From contig NZ_JAKWBE010000008.1 of assembly GCF_022513565.1 (NCBI RefSeq), forward strand, positions 237,831 through 301,830: 64,000 bases of DNA, written 5' to 3'. The notes under the pieces are model-generated. The model did not search any database and was not told the DNA's origin. It worked only from the letters and a program-made list of their open reading frames with translations. The translations under genes were made by a program, and so were the position numbers. Source of the DNA: Streptomyces gilvus. GTDB lineage: Bacteria > Actinomycetota > Actinomycetes > Streptomycetales > Streptomycetaceae. Every line of letters starts with the position of its first letter. Position 1 is the stretch's first letter. Shown piece after piece: positions 45,881 to 54,742 of this stretch.

Positions 45881-47029
45881 CTACAGGTCCAGCAGGGTGA
45901 CGTCGACGGCGTCGGCGATGGCCTTGGCGCCGGCGTCGTTGACGTGGAGGCCGTCGCCGCTGTTGAACTCGGTGCGGATCCGGTCGGGTTGGTCGGGGTC
46001 GGCTACGGCGGCGGCGATGTCGACGACGGCGTCGAAGGGGTGGCTGTCGCCGAGCAGCCAGGCGTTGACCTCGCGGCGCACGGCCTGCCCGGTCTTGGTG
46101 TCGTAGCCGTCGTACACGGTGCCGTGGTAGGGGCCGATGGTGGAGCCGATGACGGTGAGCCCGGCGGCGTGCAGCCGGTCGGCGAGGGCGGTGAGGCCGG
46201 CGGTGAACTCGGCGGCGGTCGGGCCCTCGGCGGGGTCGGGGTGGGCGATGGTGCCGGGCAGGCCGAGGTCGTTGAGGCCGATGTGGATCAGGACGTGGCT
46301 GACGCCGGGGACGGTGAGGACGTCGTGGTCGATGCGGGACAGCAGGTGGTCGCCGATCTCGTCGGTGAGCAGACGGTTGCCGGAGATGCCCTGGTTGACG
46401 ATCCAGCCGCGGGTGAGGCGGCGGCCGAGCTGGGAGGGGAAGCTGTTGTCGGTGCCGGGGGTGGTGGCGGCGCCCTCGATCCAGGAGTCGCCGAACGCGA
46501 CGGCGATCCGGGTGCCCTCGGGGGCGAGGACGTCGACGCCGGTGAGGTAGTGGCCGAGGGGCAGCTCCTCCGCGCCGTCGAGGTCTTCGGCGGACAGCTG
46601 GTCGCCGGGGACGGCGTAGCCGATGTCGTAGGGCACCGCGCTGTAGGTGCTCAGCCCGGTGTCGTCCGGCAGATGGAGGCTGACGGTCAGCTCCTCCCCC
46701 GCGCTGACGGGGAGTTCGACGGGATCGCTGATGATCTCCTCGCCCACGGGGACGTCGGCCGTCTCGGCGCCGGAGAAGCGCAGCGGGGTGTCGCTGGCGG
46801 GGTCGATGCCGCCGGCGCGGGTGCGGACGGCGAGGTGGGCGCCGCCGATCCGCAGGGGCTCCTTGCCGTAGCGGTTGCTGAGCCGTACCCGCAGCGCCTC
46901 GCCTCCTCCCGCGAGGCGCACCGACTGCCTGACGGTCTGGCCGCTGAAGCCGCGGGGTTCGAAGAGGTGGAAGGCCTCGTGGGGGTTGATGACGGCGGAG
47001 CGGTGGGCTGCGATCCAGGTGGTGGTCAT
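45881..47029 (-). CDS. SGNH/GDSL hydrolase
   Basis: The 382-residue protein has an N-terminal beta-rich part (about 1-155, with SVRLAGGGEALRVRLSNRYG) followed by an SGNH esterase domain. Block I is VAFGDSWIEGA with the nucleophile Ser, block II is near VNQGISGNRLL, block III is HIGLNDLG, and block V is SGDGLHVNDAG with Asp and His. There is no signal peptide. Its start lies 52 nt after the stop of the amine N-hydroxylase gene on the same strand, so it may belong to that operon, for instance to remove an acyl group from a hydroxylamine product. That link is inference. Confidence 0.85.
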   Translation of the reverse strand: MTTTWIAAHRSAVINPHEAFHLFEPRGFSGQTVRQSVRLAGGGEALRVRLSNRYGKEPLRIGGAHLAVRTRAGGIDPASDTPLRFSGAETADVPVGEEIISDPVELPVSAGEELTVSLHLPDDTGLSTYSAVPYDIGYAVPGDQLSAEDLDGAEELPLGHYLTGVDVLAPEGTRIAVAFGDSWIEGAATTPGTDNSFPSQLGRRLTRGWIVNQGISGNRLLTDEIGDHLLSRIDHDVLTVPGVSHVLIHIGLNDLGLPGTIAHPDPAEGPTAAEFTAGLTALADRLHAAGLTVIGSTIGPYHGTVYDGYDTKTGQAVRREVNAWLLGDSHPFDAVVDIAAAVADPDQPDRIRTEFNSGDGLHVNDAGAKAIADAVDVTLLDL

Positions 47030-47081
47030 GTGCGGAGCCAACACCGCCGCCGCCGGAGGTCTTCCTTGCCTGGCTGGTTGT

Positions 47082-48506
47082 TTACCTTCCCTCGACCAGC
47101 GGGGTGAGGACCTGGGCCGCCTGCCGGGTCTGTGGGGTCTGCGGTTCGTGGGTTTCGAGCCCGAAGGTGGTGAAGGCCGTGCGGGCCGGCAGCGGGTAGG
47201 TCTCCTTGCCGGTGAGGGAGTTGAGGATGGTGGCGCTGCGCCAGGCGGCGAGGCCGAGGTCGGGGGTGCCGACGCCGTGGGTGTGGCGTTCGGCGTTCTG
47301 GATGTGGATCGCGCCGGTCACCGCGGGGTCGAGGACGAGGCGGAAGCGGTCGTCGACGCGGGGGCGCTCGTGGCTGTCGCGGCGCATGTAGCGGTCGAGG
47401 CCGGCGAGGAGGCGGTCGAGGGGGCGTTCGCGGTAGCCGGTGGCGAGGACGACGGCGTCGGTGGTGAGTCGGGAGCGGGTGTTCTGCTGCGCGTGCTCCA
47501 GGTGGAGCTCGACCTTGGCGGTCGCGAGACGGCCGGCGGTGCGGACGCGGACGCCCGGTGTGAGGGCGGTGTCGGGCCAGCCGCCGTGCAGGGTGCGGCG
47601 GTAGAGCTCGTCGTGGATGGCGGCGATGGTGTCGGCGTCGATGCCCTTGTGGAGCTGCCACTGGGTGGTGACGAGGCGGTCGCGGACGCCTTCGGGCAGG
47701 GCGTGGAAGTAGCGGGTGTAGTCGGGGGTGAAGTGTTCGAGGCCGAGTTTGGAGTACTCCATGGGGGCGAAGGCTTCGGTGCGGCCGAGCCAGTGCAGGC
47801 CCTCGCGGCCGACGGGGCGGGCGCGCAGCAGGTCGAGGAAGACCTCGGCGCCGGACTGTCCCGAGCCGATGACGGTGACGTGTCCGGCGGCGAGCAGACG
47901 GTCGCGGTGGGCGAGGTAGTCGGCGGCGTGCACGACGGGCACGGCGGGTGCCTCGACGAGGGGCCTCAGGGGTTCGGGGACGTACGGTTCGCTGCCGATG
48001 CCGAGGACGATGTTCCGGGTGTGGGTACGGCCCAGGGCCTCGGCCTCGCCGTCCGCGTCGAGCTGGGTGAAGTCGACCTCGAAGAGGTCGCGTTCGGGGT
48101 TCCAGCGGACGGCGTCGACCTGGTGGCGGAAGTGCAGGCCGGGGAGGTGGTCGGCGACCCAGCGGCAGTAGGCGTCGTACTCGGCGCGCTGGATGTGGAA
48201 GCGTTCGGCGAAGTAGAAGGGGAAGAGCCGGTCGCGGGCCTTGAGGTGGTTGAGGAAGGTCCAGGGGCTCGCGGGGTCGGCGAGGGTCACCAGGTCGGCG
48301 AGGAAGGGGACCTGGATGCGGGCGCCGTCGATGAGGAGACCGGGGTGCCAGTCGAAGCGGGGGCGCTGTTCGTAGAAGACGGTGTCGAGTTCGGCGAGGG
48401 GGTGGGCGAGGGCGGCGAGGGAGAGGTTGAAGGGGCCGATGCCGATGCCGACCAGGTCGCGGGGGGCGTCGGGCTCGCGGTGCGGGGGGTGGGGGGTGCT
48501 GCTCAT
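47082..48506 (-). CDS. FAD/NADPH lysine/ornithine/diamine N-monooxygenase (IucD/PvdA/AlcA-DesB type)
   Basis: This 474-residue protein N-hydroxylates the side-chain amine of a diamine or diamino acid. FAD motif is VGIGIGPFNLSLA (20-30), the hallmark FDWHPGLLIDGARIQVPFLA and DLVTLADPASPWTFLNHLK follow, then the NADPH motif VIGSGQSGAEV (212-222) and the C-terminal ATGYRERP. Sequence around the substrate region resembles siderophore hydroxylases. It overlaps the decarboxylase stop by 4 nt (ATGA), so the true substrate may be a decarboxylated diamine such as cadaverine or putrescine. No NIS synthetase or acyltransferase follows. Confidence 0.85.
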   Translation of the reverse strand: MSSTPHPPHREPDAPRDLVGIGIGPFNLSLAALAHPLAELDTVFYEQRPRFDWHPGLLIDGARIQVPFLADLVTLADPASPWTFLNHLKARDRLFPFYFAERFHIQRAEYDAYCRWVADHLPGLHFRHQVDAVRWNPERDLFEVDFTQLDADGEAEALGRTHTRNIVLGIGSEPYVPEPLRPLVEAPAVPVVHAADYLAHRDRLLAAGHVTVIGSGQSGAEVFLDLLRARPVGREGLHWLGRTEAFAPMEYSKLGLEHFTPDYTRYFHALPEGVRDRLVTTQWQLHKGIDADTIAAIHDELYRRTLHGGWPDTALTPGVRVRTAGRLATAKVELHLEHAQQNTRSRLTTDAVVLATGYRERPLDRLLAGLDRYMRRDSHERPRVDDRFRLVLDPAVTGAIHIQNAERHTHGVGTPDLGLAAWRSATILNSLTGKETYPLPARTAFTTFGLETHEPQTPQTRQAAQVLTPLVEGR

Positions 48507-49912
48507 CGGTGGGTGGGTCCTTCCACGAGTTCTTCGACGGCTTTGAGCAGTTCGGCCAGATCGGTGGGCCGGGTGCGGGGGTTGAGGACCGTCGCTTTGA
48601 GCCACAGCCGGCCGTCGTCGGGACGCGCCCGGCCGAGGACCGCGCGGCCGCGGTGGAGGAGTTCTCGGCGTACGGCGGCGACGGTGGCGTCGGTGGCGTG
48701 TGCGGGCCGGAACAGGACCGTGCTGATGACGGGCCGGTGGTACAGCTCGAAGCCGGGGCTGGCGGTCACGAGGTCCGCGAACTCGTGTGCGGTGGCGCAG
48801 ACTTGGTCGATGAGGGCGGCGAGGCCCTGGCGGCCGAGGGTCTTGAGCGTGACGGCGGTCTTGAGGACGTCGGGGCGGCGGCTGGTGCGCAGGGAGCGGC
48901 CGAGGAGGTCGGGCAGGCCGGCTTCGGTGTCGTCGTCGGCGTTGAGGTAGTCGGCGTGCTGGTGCAGGGCGGCGAGGTCGTCGGGCTCGCGGACGGCGAG
49001 GAGGCCGGCGGCGACCGGCTGCCAGCCGAGTTTGTGCAGGTCGAGGGTGACGGTGTGGGCGGCTTCCAGGCCGGTGAGCTTGTCGCGGTGCCGGTCGCTG
49101 AACAGCAGTCCTCCGCCGTAGGCGGCGTCGATGTGCAGCCGGGCGCGGTGGGTTCGGCACAGGTCGGCGATGTCGGGCAGGGGGTCGATGAGGCCCGCGT
49201 CGGTGGTGCCGGCGGTGGCGGCGACGAGGTGCGGTCCGGGGTGGGCGGTTAGGGCCGCGTCCAGGGCGGCGGGGTCGAGGACGCCCGCGGGGGCGGGCAC
49301 GGTGACGGGCTCGGGCAGCCCGAGCAGCCAGGAGCCGCGGGACAGCGAATGGTGTGCGTTGGCCCCGGCGACGAGCCGGACGTCGGCGCCGAGGCTCTCG
49401 CGGGCGAGGAGCAGGGCGAGTTGGTTGGATTCGGTGCCGCCGCTGGTGACCAGGGCGTCGGGCGGGGGTGTCGTCGATGTCCCGGCAGCTTGCGCCTTCG
49501 CATAGACCTCGGCGGCCAGCGCGCGGGTCACCAGGGCTTCCAGTTCGGAGGCGGCCGGGGCCTGGTCCCAGGAGTCCAGGGACGGGTTGAGGGCGCTCGC
49601 GGCGAGGTCGGCCGCGGTGGCCACCGCGAGGGGCGGGCAGTGCAGGTGGGCGGCGCACAGGGGGTCGGCCGGGTCGGCGGAGCCCTCGGCGAGGGCGTGG
49701 ACGAGGGCGCGCAGGGCGTCGGGGTCACCGTGCCACGGCAGTACGTCGCCCGCGGCGGCCCGCACCCGCTCGGCGACCGCGTCGGGCCCGCCGGCGGGCA
49801 GGGGGCCTCCGCGCGCCCGTGTGCCGCTCGCGAGCGCGCCGAGCACGGTGTCGAGCAACGGCCGCAGCGCGTCGGGGCCCTCCGGGCCCGAGGCGAGGCT
49901 CGGTGAGCTCAT
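48503..49912 (-). CDS. PLP-dependent group II decarboxylase (diamino acid type)
   Basis: The 469-residue enzyme starts at ATG 49912, with GGAGG 5 nt upstream. PLP features are DALVTSGGTESNQLALLLAR, the His-rich NAHHSLSRGS, ATAGTTDAGLIDPLPDI, IDAAYGGGLLF (Asp262) and the Schiff-base Lys294 in TLDLHKLGWQP. The HKxxWQP variant resembles the lysine/2,4-diaminobutyrate decarboxylase branch rather than glutamate decarboxylase. Coupling with the N-monooxygenase suggests the product is a diamine that is then hydroxylated. Ornithine, lysine and diaminobutyrate are all possible. This is not the desABCD arrangement, which also has desC and desD. Confidence 0.85.
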   Translation of the reverse strand: MSSPSLASGPEGPDALRPLLDTVLGALASGTRARGGPLPAGGPDAVAERVRAAAGDVLPWHGDPDALRALVHALAEGSADPADPLCAAHLHCPPLAVATAADLAASALNPSLDSWDQAPAASELEALVTRALAAEVYAKAQAAGTSTTPPPDALVTSGGTESNQLALLLARESLGADVRLVAGANAHHSLSRGSWLLGLPEPVTVPAPAGVLDPAALDAALTAHPGPHLVAATAGTTDAGLIDPLPDIADLCRTHRARLHIDAAYGGGLLFSDRHRDKLTGLEAAHTVTLDLHKLGWQPVAAGLLAVREPDDLAALHQHADYLNADDDTEAGLPDLLGRSLRTSRRPDVLKTAVTLKTLGRQGLAALIDQVCATAHEFADLVTASPGFELYHRPVISTVLFRPAHATDATVAAVRRELLHRGRAVLGRARPDDGRLWLKATVLNPRTRPTDLAELLKAVEELVEGPTHR

Positions 49913-50003
49913 GGGTTCCTCCCGGGCACGCGGGCTGAGGGAGTTCCAGCTTGTACCTGGATGAGCGCGCGTGCCCGAAAAGTTCAACGAGCAAAACCCG
50001 AAA

Positions 50004-50036
50004 GGGTGTCCCGGTGGGTAGGGGTGTCCCGGTGGG
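50004..50036. repeat. Two direct repeats GGGTGTCCCGGTGGG upstream of the decarboxylase gene
   Basis: The 15-nt sequence begins at 50004 and again at 50022, a spacing of 18 nt. It lies about 90 nt upstream of the decarboxylase start in the 249-nt gap to pepN. It could be a regulator-binding site. No iron-box-like TTAGGTTAGGCTAACCTAA is seen in this gap. Confidence 0.5.
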
Positions 50037-50161
50037 ACGGGAGTGAGGGGTGGCGTCGGCTGGCGCGCTGCGAAACCCACGCTCTCCTGGCCCTCGGACG
50101 GCCCCCGGCCAGGGGTGCGGCCCCGACCCTCGGTGCGCACCCGCCCCCGGAGTGTGCGCCC

Positions 50162-52648
50162 CTAGCGCTGGCGGACCCTCAACGCCCGCCCCAGATCGTC
50201 CAGTTGGTCCACCAGTTTGCGGCGCAGGGACGGGATCGGGTTTGCGTCGGTCAGACAGGTCTCACCCAGGCGGAGGGTTTCCTCGTCGACCGCGTGGACC
50301 GGGAACGCCCAGCGGCCGGCGGCGTCGGCCATGGCGGGGCCGCGTCGGGCGGCGACGGCGACCGCGTCCGTGTAGTAGCGCGGCACGTACTGCCGTACCA
50401 GGTCTGCCTGTTCGGGCTGCCAGAAGCCCTGGGCGGTGGCGATGAACAGGTAGTTGGAGAGGTCGTCGCGCCCGAACATCCCCTCCCAGGCCCGCGCCTT
50501 GGCCTCGGGGTCGGGCAGCGCGGCGCGGCAGCGGGCGGCGCCCTCCTGGCCGGCGGCGGAGGGGTCCCGTTCCAGTTCGGCGGCGATCGCGGCCTCGTCG
50601 GTCGCGCCGAGGACGGCGAGCCGGGCCAGTACGCGCCAGCGCAGCTCGGGGTCGAGTTCCGGCCCCCCGGGCACGGTGCCGTCGGCGAGCCAGGCGGCGA
50701 TGGTGTCGGGCTGGGCGGCGACGTCGATGAAGTGGCGCACGGCGACCAGGCGCAGGCCGGGGTTGTCGCCGTCCTCGGTGCGGCGGATGAGGTCGCGGCA
50801 CAGGGAGGAGAGCGTGGAGAGGGCGGCGGGCCGCTCCTCGGGGCCGACGTAGCGGTCGGTGATCTGGGCGGCGGCGAAGGCGAGGACGCCCTGGACGACG
50901 GCTAGGTCGGTCTCGTGCGGGAGGTGGGTGCGTGCGGCCTGGAGGTAGGCGGCGGGCGGGAGTTCACCGTCGCGCACGGAGTCGCGCAGGGCGTTCCACA
51001 CGACCGCGCGGGTGAGCGGCTCGGGCAGACCGCAGAGGTTCTCGGTGACCGTCTCGAAGGACTCGGCGTCGAAGCGGACCTTGGCGTAGCTGAGATCGCC
51101 GTCGTTCAGCAGGAGCAGGGCGGGGCGCTTGCCGAGGGGGTGGGGTTCGCTCTGCGGGATGTCGAGGTCGAGGCGCTCGCGCAGCACCAGGTGGCGGCTC
51201 TCGTCGGCGACGTCCAGGTCGTAGAGGCCGACGGCGATGCGGTGCGGGCGGCTGCCGGTGTGCTCGACGGTGAGGGTGCGGGTGCCGTCGTCCCCGGCGG
51301 TGACCACGGGCGTGAGGGTGTCGACGCCGGTGGTGCGCAGCCAGGCGTCGGCCCAGGCGTGGACGTCGCGCTCGGTGGCGGAGGCGAGGGAGTCGATGAA
51401 GTCGGCGAGGGTGGCGTTGGCGAACCTGTGGCGGGCGAAGTGGGTGTTGATGCCGGCCAGGAAGTCCTTCTCGCCGAGCCAGGCGACGAGCTGACGCAGT
51501 GCTGAGGCGCCCTTGGCGTAGGAGATGCCGTCGAAGTTGAGGAGGGCGGAGGCGGTGTCCTCGACGGCCTCGGGGGCGACGGGGTGGGTGGAGGGGCGCT
51601 GGTCGGCGTCGTAGCCCCAGGCCTTGCGGGCGACGCCGAAGTCGGTCCAGGTGTCGGTGAAGCGGGTGGCCTCGGTGAGGGTCTGGTAGCCCATGTACTC
51701 GGCGAAGGACTCGTTCAGCCAGATGTCGTCCCACCAGCGCAGGGTGACGAGGTCGCCGAACCACATGTGGGCCATCTCGTGGGCGATGACCATGGCGCGG
51801 GTCTGGCGCTCGGTGTCGGTGACGGCGGAGCGGTAGACGAACTCGTCGCGGAAGGTGACGAGGCCGGGGTTCTCCATGGCGCCGGCGTTGAACTCGGGGA
51901 CGAACGCCTGGTCGTAGGAGTCGAAGGGGTAGGGCTCGGCGAACTTCTCGTGGTAGCGGTCGTAGCACTGCCGGGTGACCTCGAACAGTTCGTCGGCGTC
52001 CGTGTCGAGGTAGGGGGCGAGCGAGCGGCGGCAGTGGATGCCGAAGGGCAGGCCGCGGTGTTCGGTGCGCACCGAGTGCCAGGGGCCGGCGGCGACGGCG
52101 ACGAGGTAGGTGGAGATCAGCGGGGTGGACGCGGCCTTCCAGCGGCCGTCGCCGAGGTGTTCGGTGATCCCGTTGGCCAGGACGCTCCAGCCGTCGGGGG
52201 CCTTGACGGTGAGGTCGAACACGGCCTTGAGGTCGGGCTGGTCGAAGGCGGCGAAGACGCGCTGGACGTCGTCCAGGAACAGCTGGGTGTAGAGGTAGGT
52301 CTCGCCGTCGGTGGGGTCGGTGAAGCGGTGCATGCCCTCGCCGGTGCGGGAGTAGCGCATGGTGGCGTCGACGAGCAGTTCGTGTTCGCCGGCGGCGAGG
52401 CCGGTCAGGGGCAGGCGGTTGCCCTCGAAGGCGTCCAGGTCGAGGGCGTGGCCGTCGAGGAGCGCTTTGCGCAGTTCGGCCGGCTTGAGCTCGACGAAGG
52501 TGTCCGCGTCCGCGCGGGCCGTGAACCGGATCACGGTACGGGACACGAAGATCTCGTCCCCTGCGGTCAGATCGAGGTCGATCGTGTAGCGGTGGACGTC
52601 GAGGAGCCTGGCACGGGTCTGCGCTTCGTCGCGCGTCAGTACGGACAT
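50162..52648 (-). CDS. pepN: Aminopeptidase N (M1 family)
   Basis: This 828-residue zinc aminopeptidase is without signal peptide. The exopeptidase motif is FNAGAMENPGLVTF, the zinc site HEMAHMWFGDLVTLRWWDDI with the third ligand Glu in WLNESFAEYMG, and the transition-state Tyr is probably in the ISYAKGASALRQLVAWLGEK region. The C-terminal helical domain (about 520-828) is intact. ATG 52648 opens the family start SVLTRDEAQTRARLLDVHRY. It removes N-terminal residues from peptides in the cytoplasm. Confidence 0.93.
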   Translation of the reverse strand: MSVLTRDEAQTRARLLDVHRYTIDLDLTAGDEIFVSRTVIRFTARADADTFVELKPAELRKALLDGHALDLDAFEGNRLPLTGLAAGEHELLVDATMRYSRTGEGMHRFTDPTDGETYLYTQLFLDDVQRVFAAFDQPDLKAVFDLTVKAPDGWSVLANGITEHLGDGRWKAASTPLISTYLVAVAAGPWHSVRTEHRGLPFGIHCRRSLAPYLDTDADELFEVTRQCYDRYHEKFAEPYPFDSYDQAFVPEFNAGAMENPGLVTFRDEFVYRSAVTDTERQTRAMVIAHEMAHMWFGDLVTLRWWDDIWLNESFAEYMGYQTLTEATRFTDTWTDFGVARKAWGYDADQRPSTHPVAPEAVEDTASALLNFDGISYAKGASALRQLVAWLGEKDFLAGINTHFARHRFANATLADFIDSLASATERDVHAWADAWLRTTGVDTLTPVVTAGDDGTRTLTVEHTGSRPHRIAVGLYDLDVADESRHLVLRERLDLDIPQSEPHPLGKRPALLLLNDGDLSYAKVRFDAESFETVTENLCGLPEPLTRAVVWNALRDSVRDGELPPAAYLQAARTHLPHETDLAVVQGVLAFAAAQITDRYVGPEERPAALSTLSSLCRDLIRRTEDGDNPGLRLVAVRHFIDVAAQPDTIAAWLADGTVPGGPELDPELRWRVLARLAVLGATDEAAIAAELERDPSAAGQEGAARCRAALPDPEAKARAWEGMFGRDDLSNYLFIATAQGFWQPEQADLVRQYVPRYYTDAVAVAARRGPAMADAAGRWAFPVHAVDEETLRLGETCLTDANPIPSLRRKLVDQLDDLGRALRVRQR

Positions 52649-52704
52649 GCTGGTAATGCTGCCCGATGCCACTGACAAGGCACAGGGGCGGACCGGTACG
52701 CGCC

Positions 52705-53244
52705 CTATGTCCGTTCCTGCGCCGGCGCGGTGTCACCCGTGTCGCGCTGCGGCGGAACCCTGGCGTCCGGGTGGGGCAGGGCCGGGCGGGACGCGGGGTC
52801 CGGCATGGCGTTGCCCTTGACCAGGGCGCGCAGGTCGCGGATCTCCTGTTCGAGGGCGAGGCTGCGGCGGTGGGCGTCGTAGAGGTAGCGGACCTTGGTG
52901 CGCAGCGACCAGGGGTCGATGGGCTTCGTGATCAGGTCGGCGACGCCGAGGCCGAAGGCGGTGGCGGTCAGTTCGTGGTCGAGCCCGAATCCGGTGAGCA
53001 GGATGACCGGTATGTGCTGGGTCTGCTCGACGCGGCGCATGTAGCGCACCACCTCCAGGCCTCCGACGCCGGGCATGCGGACGTCGAGCAGCAGGAGGCC
53101 GACCTGGCCGCGGAGCACCTGCTTGAGCGCCTCGTCGCCGCTGGTGGCACGGCCCAGCAGACAGCCCAGCGGGGCCAGGGCGCTCTCCAGCGCGTACAGC
53201 GTGTCCTCGTGGTCGTCGACGATGAGGATCCTGGCATCCGGCAT
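52705..53244 (-). CDS. Stand-alone receiver-domain response regulator
   Basis: The 179-residue protein has one CheY-like receiver (about 3-125): ILIVDDHEDTLYALESALAP, phospho-Asp in LLLLDVRMPGVGG, Thr in VILLTGFG and the switch Lys in LITKPIDPWSLR. A short coiled helix (LEQEIRDLRALVKGN) and a Pro-rich tail replace an output domain. The partner kinase is not in the window. Such receivers act through protein contacts. ATG 53244 is chosen, since the fold starts there. Confidence 0.82.
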   Translation of the reverse strand: MPDARILIVDDHEDTLYALESALAPLGCLLGRATSGDEALKQVLRGQVGLLLLDVRMPGVGGLEVVRYMRRVEQTQHIPVILLTGFGLDHELTATAFGLGVADLITKPIDPWSLRTKVRYLYDAHRRSLALEQEIRDLRALVKGNAMPDPASRPALPHPDARVPPQRDTGDTAPAQERT

Positions 53245-53384
53245 GGCCCGACGTCCCTCCCGCGTGGACAACCAGCTTATGACCGGAGCGCTGACACGGT
53301 GTGCCCGTCAGCTGACAAGGAGTGCACAGCGCAGCATGCCCCCTGCGGGCTCCGCTGTCACGTGTCCCGCGGTGTCGACGGAGG

Positions 53385-53735
53385 TCAATTCGCCGTTTCC
53401 ACGGGGCCGTTCACGGTGTCCTCCGCGATGCGTTCGTGGTGGCGGATCACCTCGGCGATGATGAAGTTCAGGAACTTCTCAGCGAACGCCGGGTCCAGTT
53501 TGGCGCTTTCGGCGAGGCCGCGCAGGCGCTCGATCTGGCGGGCCTCGCGGGCCGGGTCGGCGGGCGGCAGCTGGTGGACGGCCTTGAGGTGGCCGACCTG
53601 TTGGGTGCACTTGAAGCGCTCGGCGAGCATGTGGACGACGGCCGCGTCAATGTTGTCGATGCTGTCGCGCAGCCGGGCGAGTTCCGCGCGGACGGCGGGG
53701 TCGATCTCGCCGGACGCGTTGTTGCTGGTGGTCAT
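53385..53735 (-). CDS. Chorismate mutase (AroQ class, actinobacterial type)
   Basis: This is a 116-residue all-helical AroQ fold. Key pieces are ELARLRDSIDNIDAAVVHML, AERFKCTQQVGHLKAVHQLP, DPAREARQIERLRGLAESAK and the last helix FAEKFLNFIIAEVIRHHERI. Arg and Lys residues expected for the dicarboxylate ligand are present. It converts chorismate to prephenate for Phe/Tyr synthesis. In actinobacteria this small enzyme is often activated by contact with DAHP synthase. ATG 53735. Confidence 0.85.
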   Translation of the reverse strand: MTTSNNASGEIDPAVRAELARLRDSIDNIDAAVVHMLAERFKCTQQVGHLKAVHQLPPADPAREARQIERLRGLAESAKLDPAFAEKFLNFIIAEVIRHHERIAEDTVNGPVETAN

Positions 53736-53746
53736 GGGCGCACAGC

Positions 53747-54637
53747 CTACGGGGCGGGGGTGCGTTCGATCATGGGCGGATCGTCGGGATCGGGCACCTG
53801 GTTGCTCCAGCCGCCGGGGACGGTGCGGAACTGCTGGGCGCGGAAGCGGATCGGCGCCATGCCGACGCGGCGGGTGAACAGCCGGGAGAAGTAGGCGGGA
53901 TCCTCGTAGCCGACGCGGCGGGCGACGGCGGCGACGGGCAGTTCGGTGGCGGCGAGGAGTTCCTTGGCGCGGCCCAGCCGGATGCCGAGCAGGTAGTCCT
54001 TGGGGCTGCAGCCGGCGCCTCGGCGTACGGCGGTGCGCAGTTCGGCGGGGGTCATGCCGTGCCGGGCGGCGTGGTCGGCGACGCTCAGCGGCAGACAGGC
54101 GTCGCGGGCGAGGGCCTTGAGGACGGGGTCGCCGTCGGGCGCGAGGTCGGCCCGGGCCCGGCGCAGGGCGACCAGCAGCTCGTGGACGGCGGCGCCGGTC
54201 TCCACCTCCAGCAGCGGGTTGCCGCGGCGGGCGGCCCGCGCGACCCGGCCGATGACGGCACGCGCGCCCGTGGCGTCGGACAGCGGCACCACGGGCCGGG
54301 CCGGCTCGATGTAGCCGAGTTCGGTGTACGTGGCGGTGGCGGGCCCGTCGAAGACCACGAACCCCTCGTCCCAGCCGCCCTCGGGGTCGGGCCCGTAGTG
54401 GTGCGGCACACCGGGCGTGAGCCACAGCAGGGCGGGCGCGGTGACGGTTCCGCGGCGGCCGTCGGCGTCGAGGAACCAGCCGCTGCCCGCGCTGACGACG
54501 ACGGCGACGTGGTGGTCGAGGGTGCGGGGGCCGACGACGGGCAGCGCGCCGTACTGCAGTCCGACGCCGAGGCAGACCAGGCCGAGCCGGTGGTGGGCCG
54601 GGCCGGGGGTGAAGAACCGCATCCAGGTGTGGTACAT
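53747..54637 (-). CDS. AraC-family transcriptional regulator
   Basis: The 296-residue protein starts at ATG 54637 with AAGGAG 7 nt upstream. Residues about 10-150 form a cupin-like sensor domain (PALLWLTPGVPHHYGPDPEG, GFVVFDGPATATYTELGYIE). The C-terminus has the two AraC HTH units: LSVADHAARHGMTPAELRTA and LLAATELPVAAVARRVGYED, then PAYFSRLFTRRVGMAPIRFR. It is divergent from the GH35 gene, with only 105 nt between starts, and is the likely regulator of that beta-galactosidase. Confidence 0.88.
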   Translation of the reverse strand: MYHTWMRFFTPGPAHHRLGLVCLGVGLQYGALPVVGPRTLDHHVAVVVSAGSGWFLDADGRRGTVTAPALLWLTPGVPHHYGPDPEGGWDEGFVVFDGPATATYTELGYIEPARPVVPLSDATGARAVIGRVARAARRGNPLLEVETGAAVHELLVALRRARADLAPDGDPVLKALARDACLPLSVADHAARHGMTPAELRTAVRRGAGCSPKDYLLGIRLGRAKELLAATELPVAAVARRVGYEDPAYFSRLFTRRVGMAPIRFRAQQFRTVPGGWSNQVPDPDDPPMIERTPAP

Positions 54638-54742
54638 CCACGCGCTCCTTCCCGCGTCGGCCCGGCCGCCGGTCTTTTCGTCCAAGCAGCGCTGATCTTT
54701 GTCCATGGACGGTGATCACCGCCAGGGGCGAGGCTGGGGCGC

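Noticed and set aside
48503..49912. Assignment as desA of a desferrioxamine cluster
   Set aside because: desC and desD are absent, the N-terminus differs from DesA as I remember it, and no iron box is seen; only the enzyme class is claimed.
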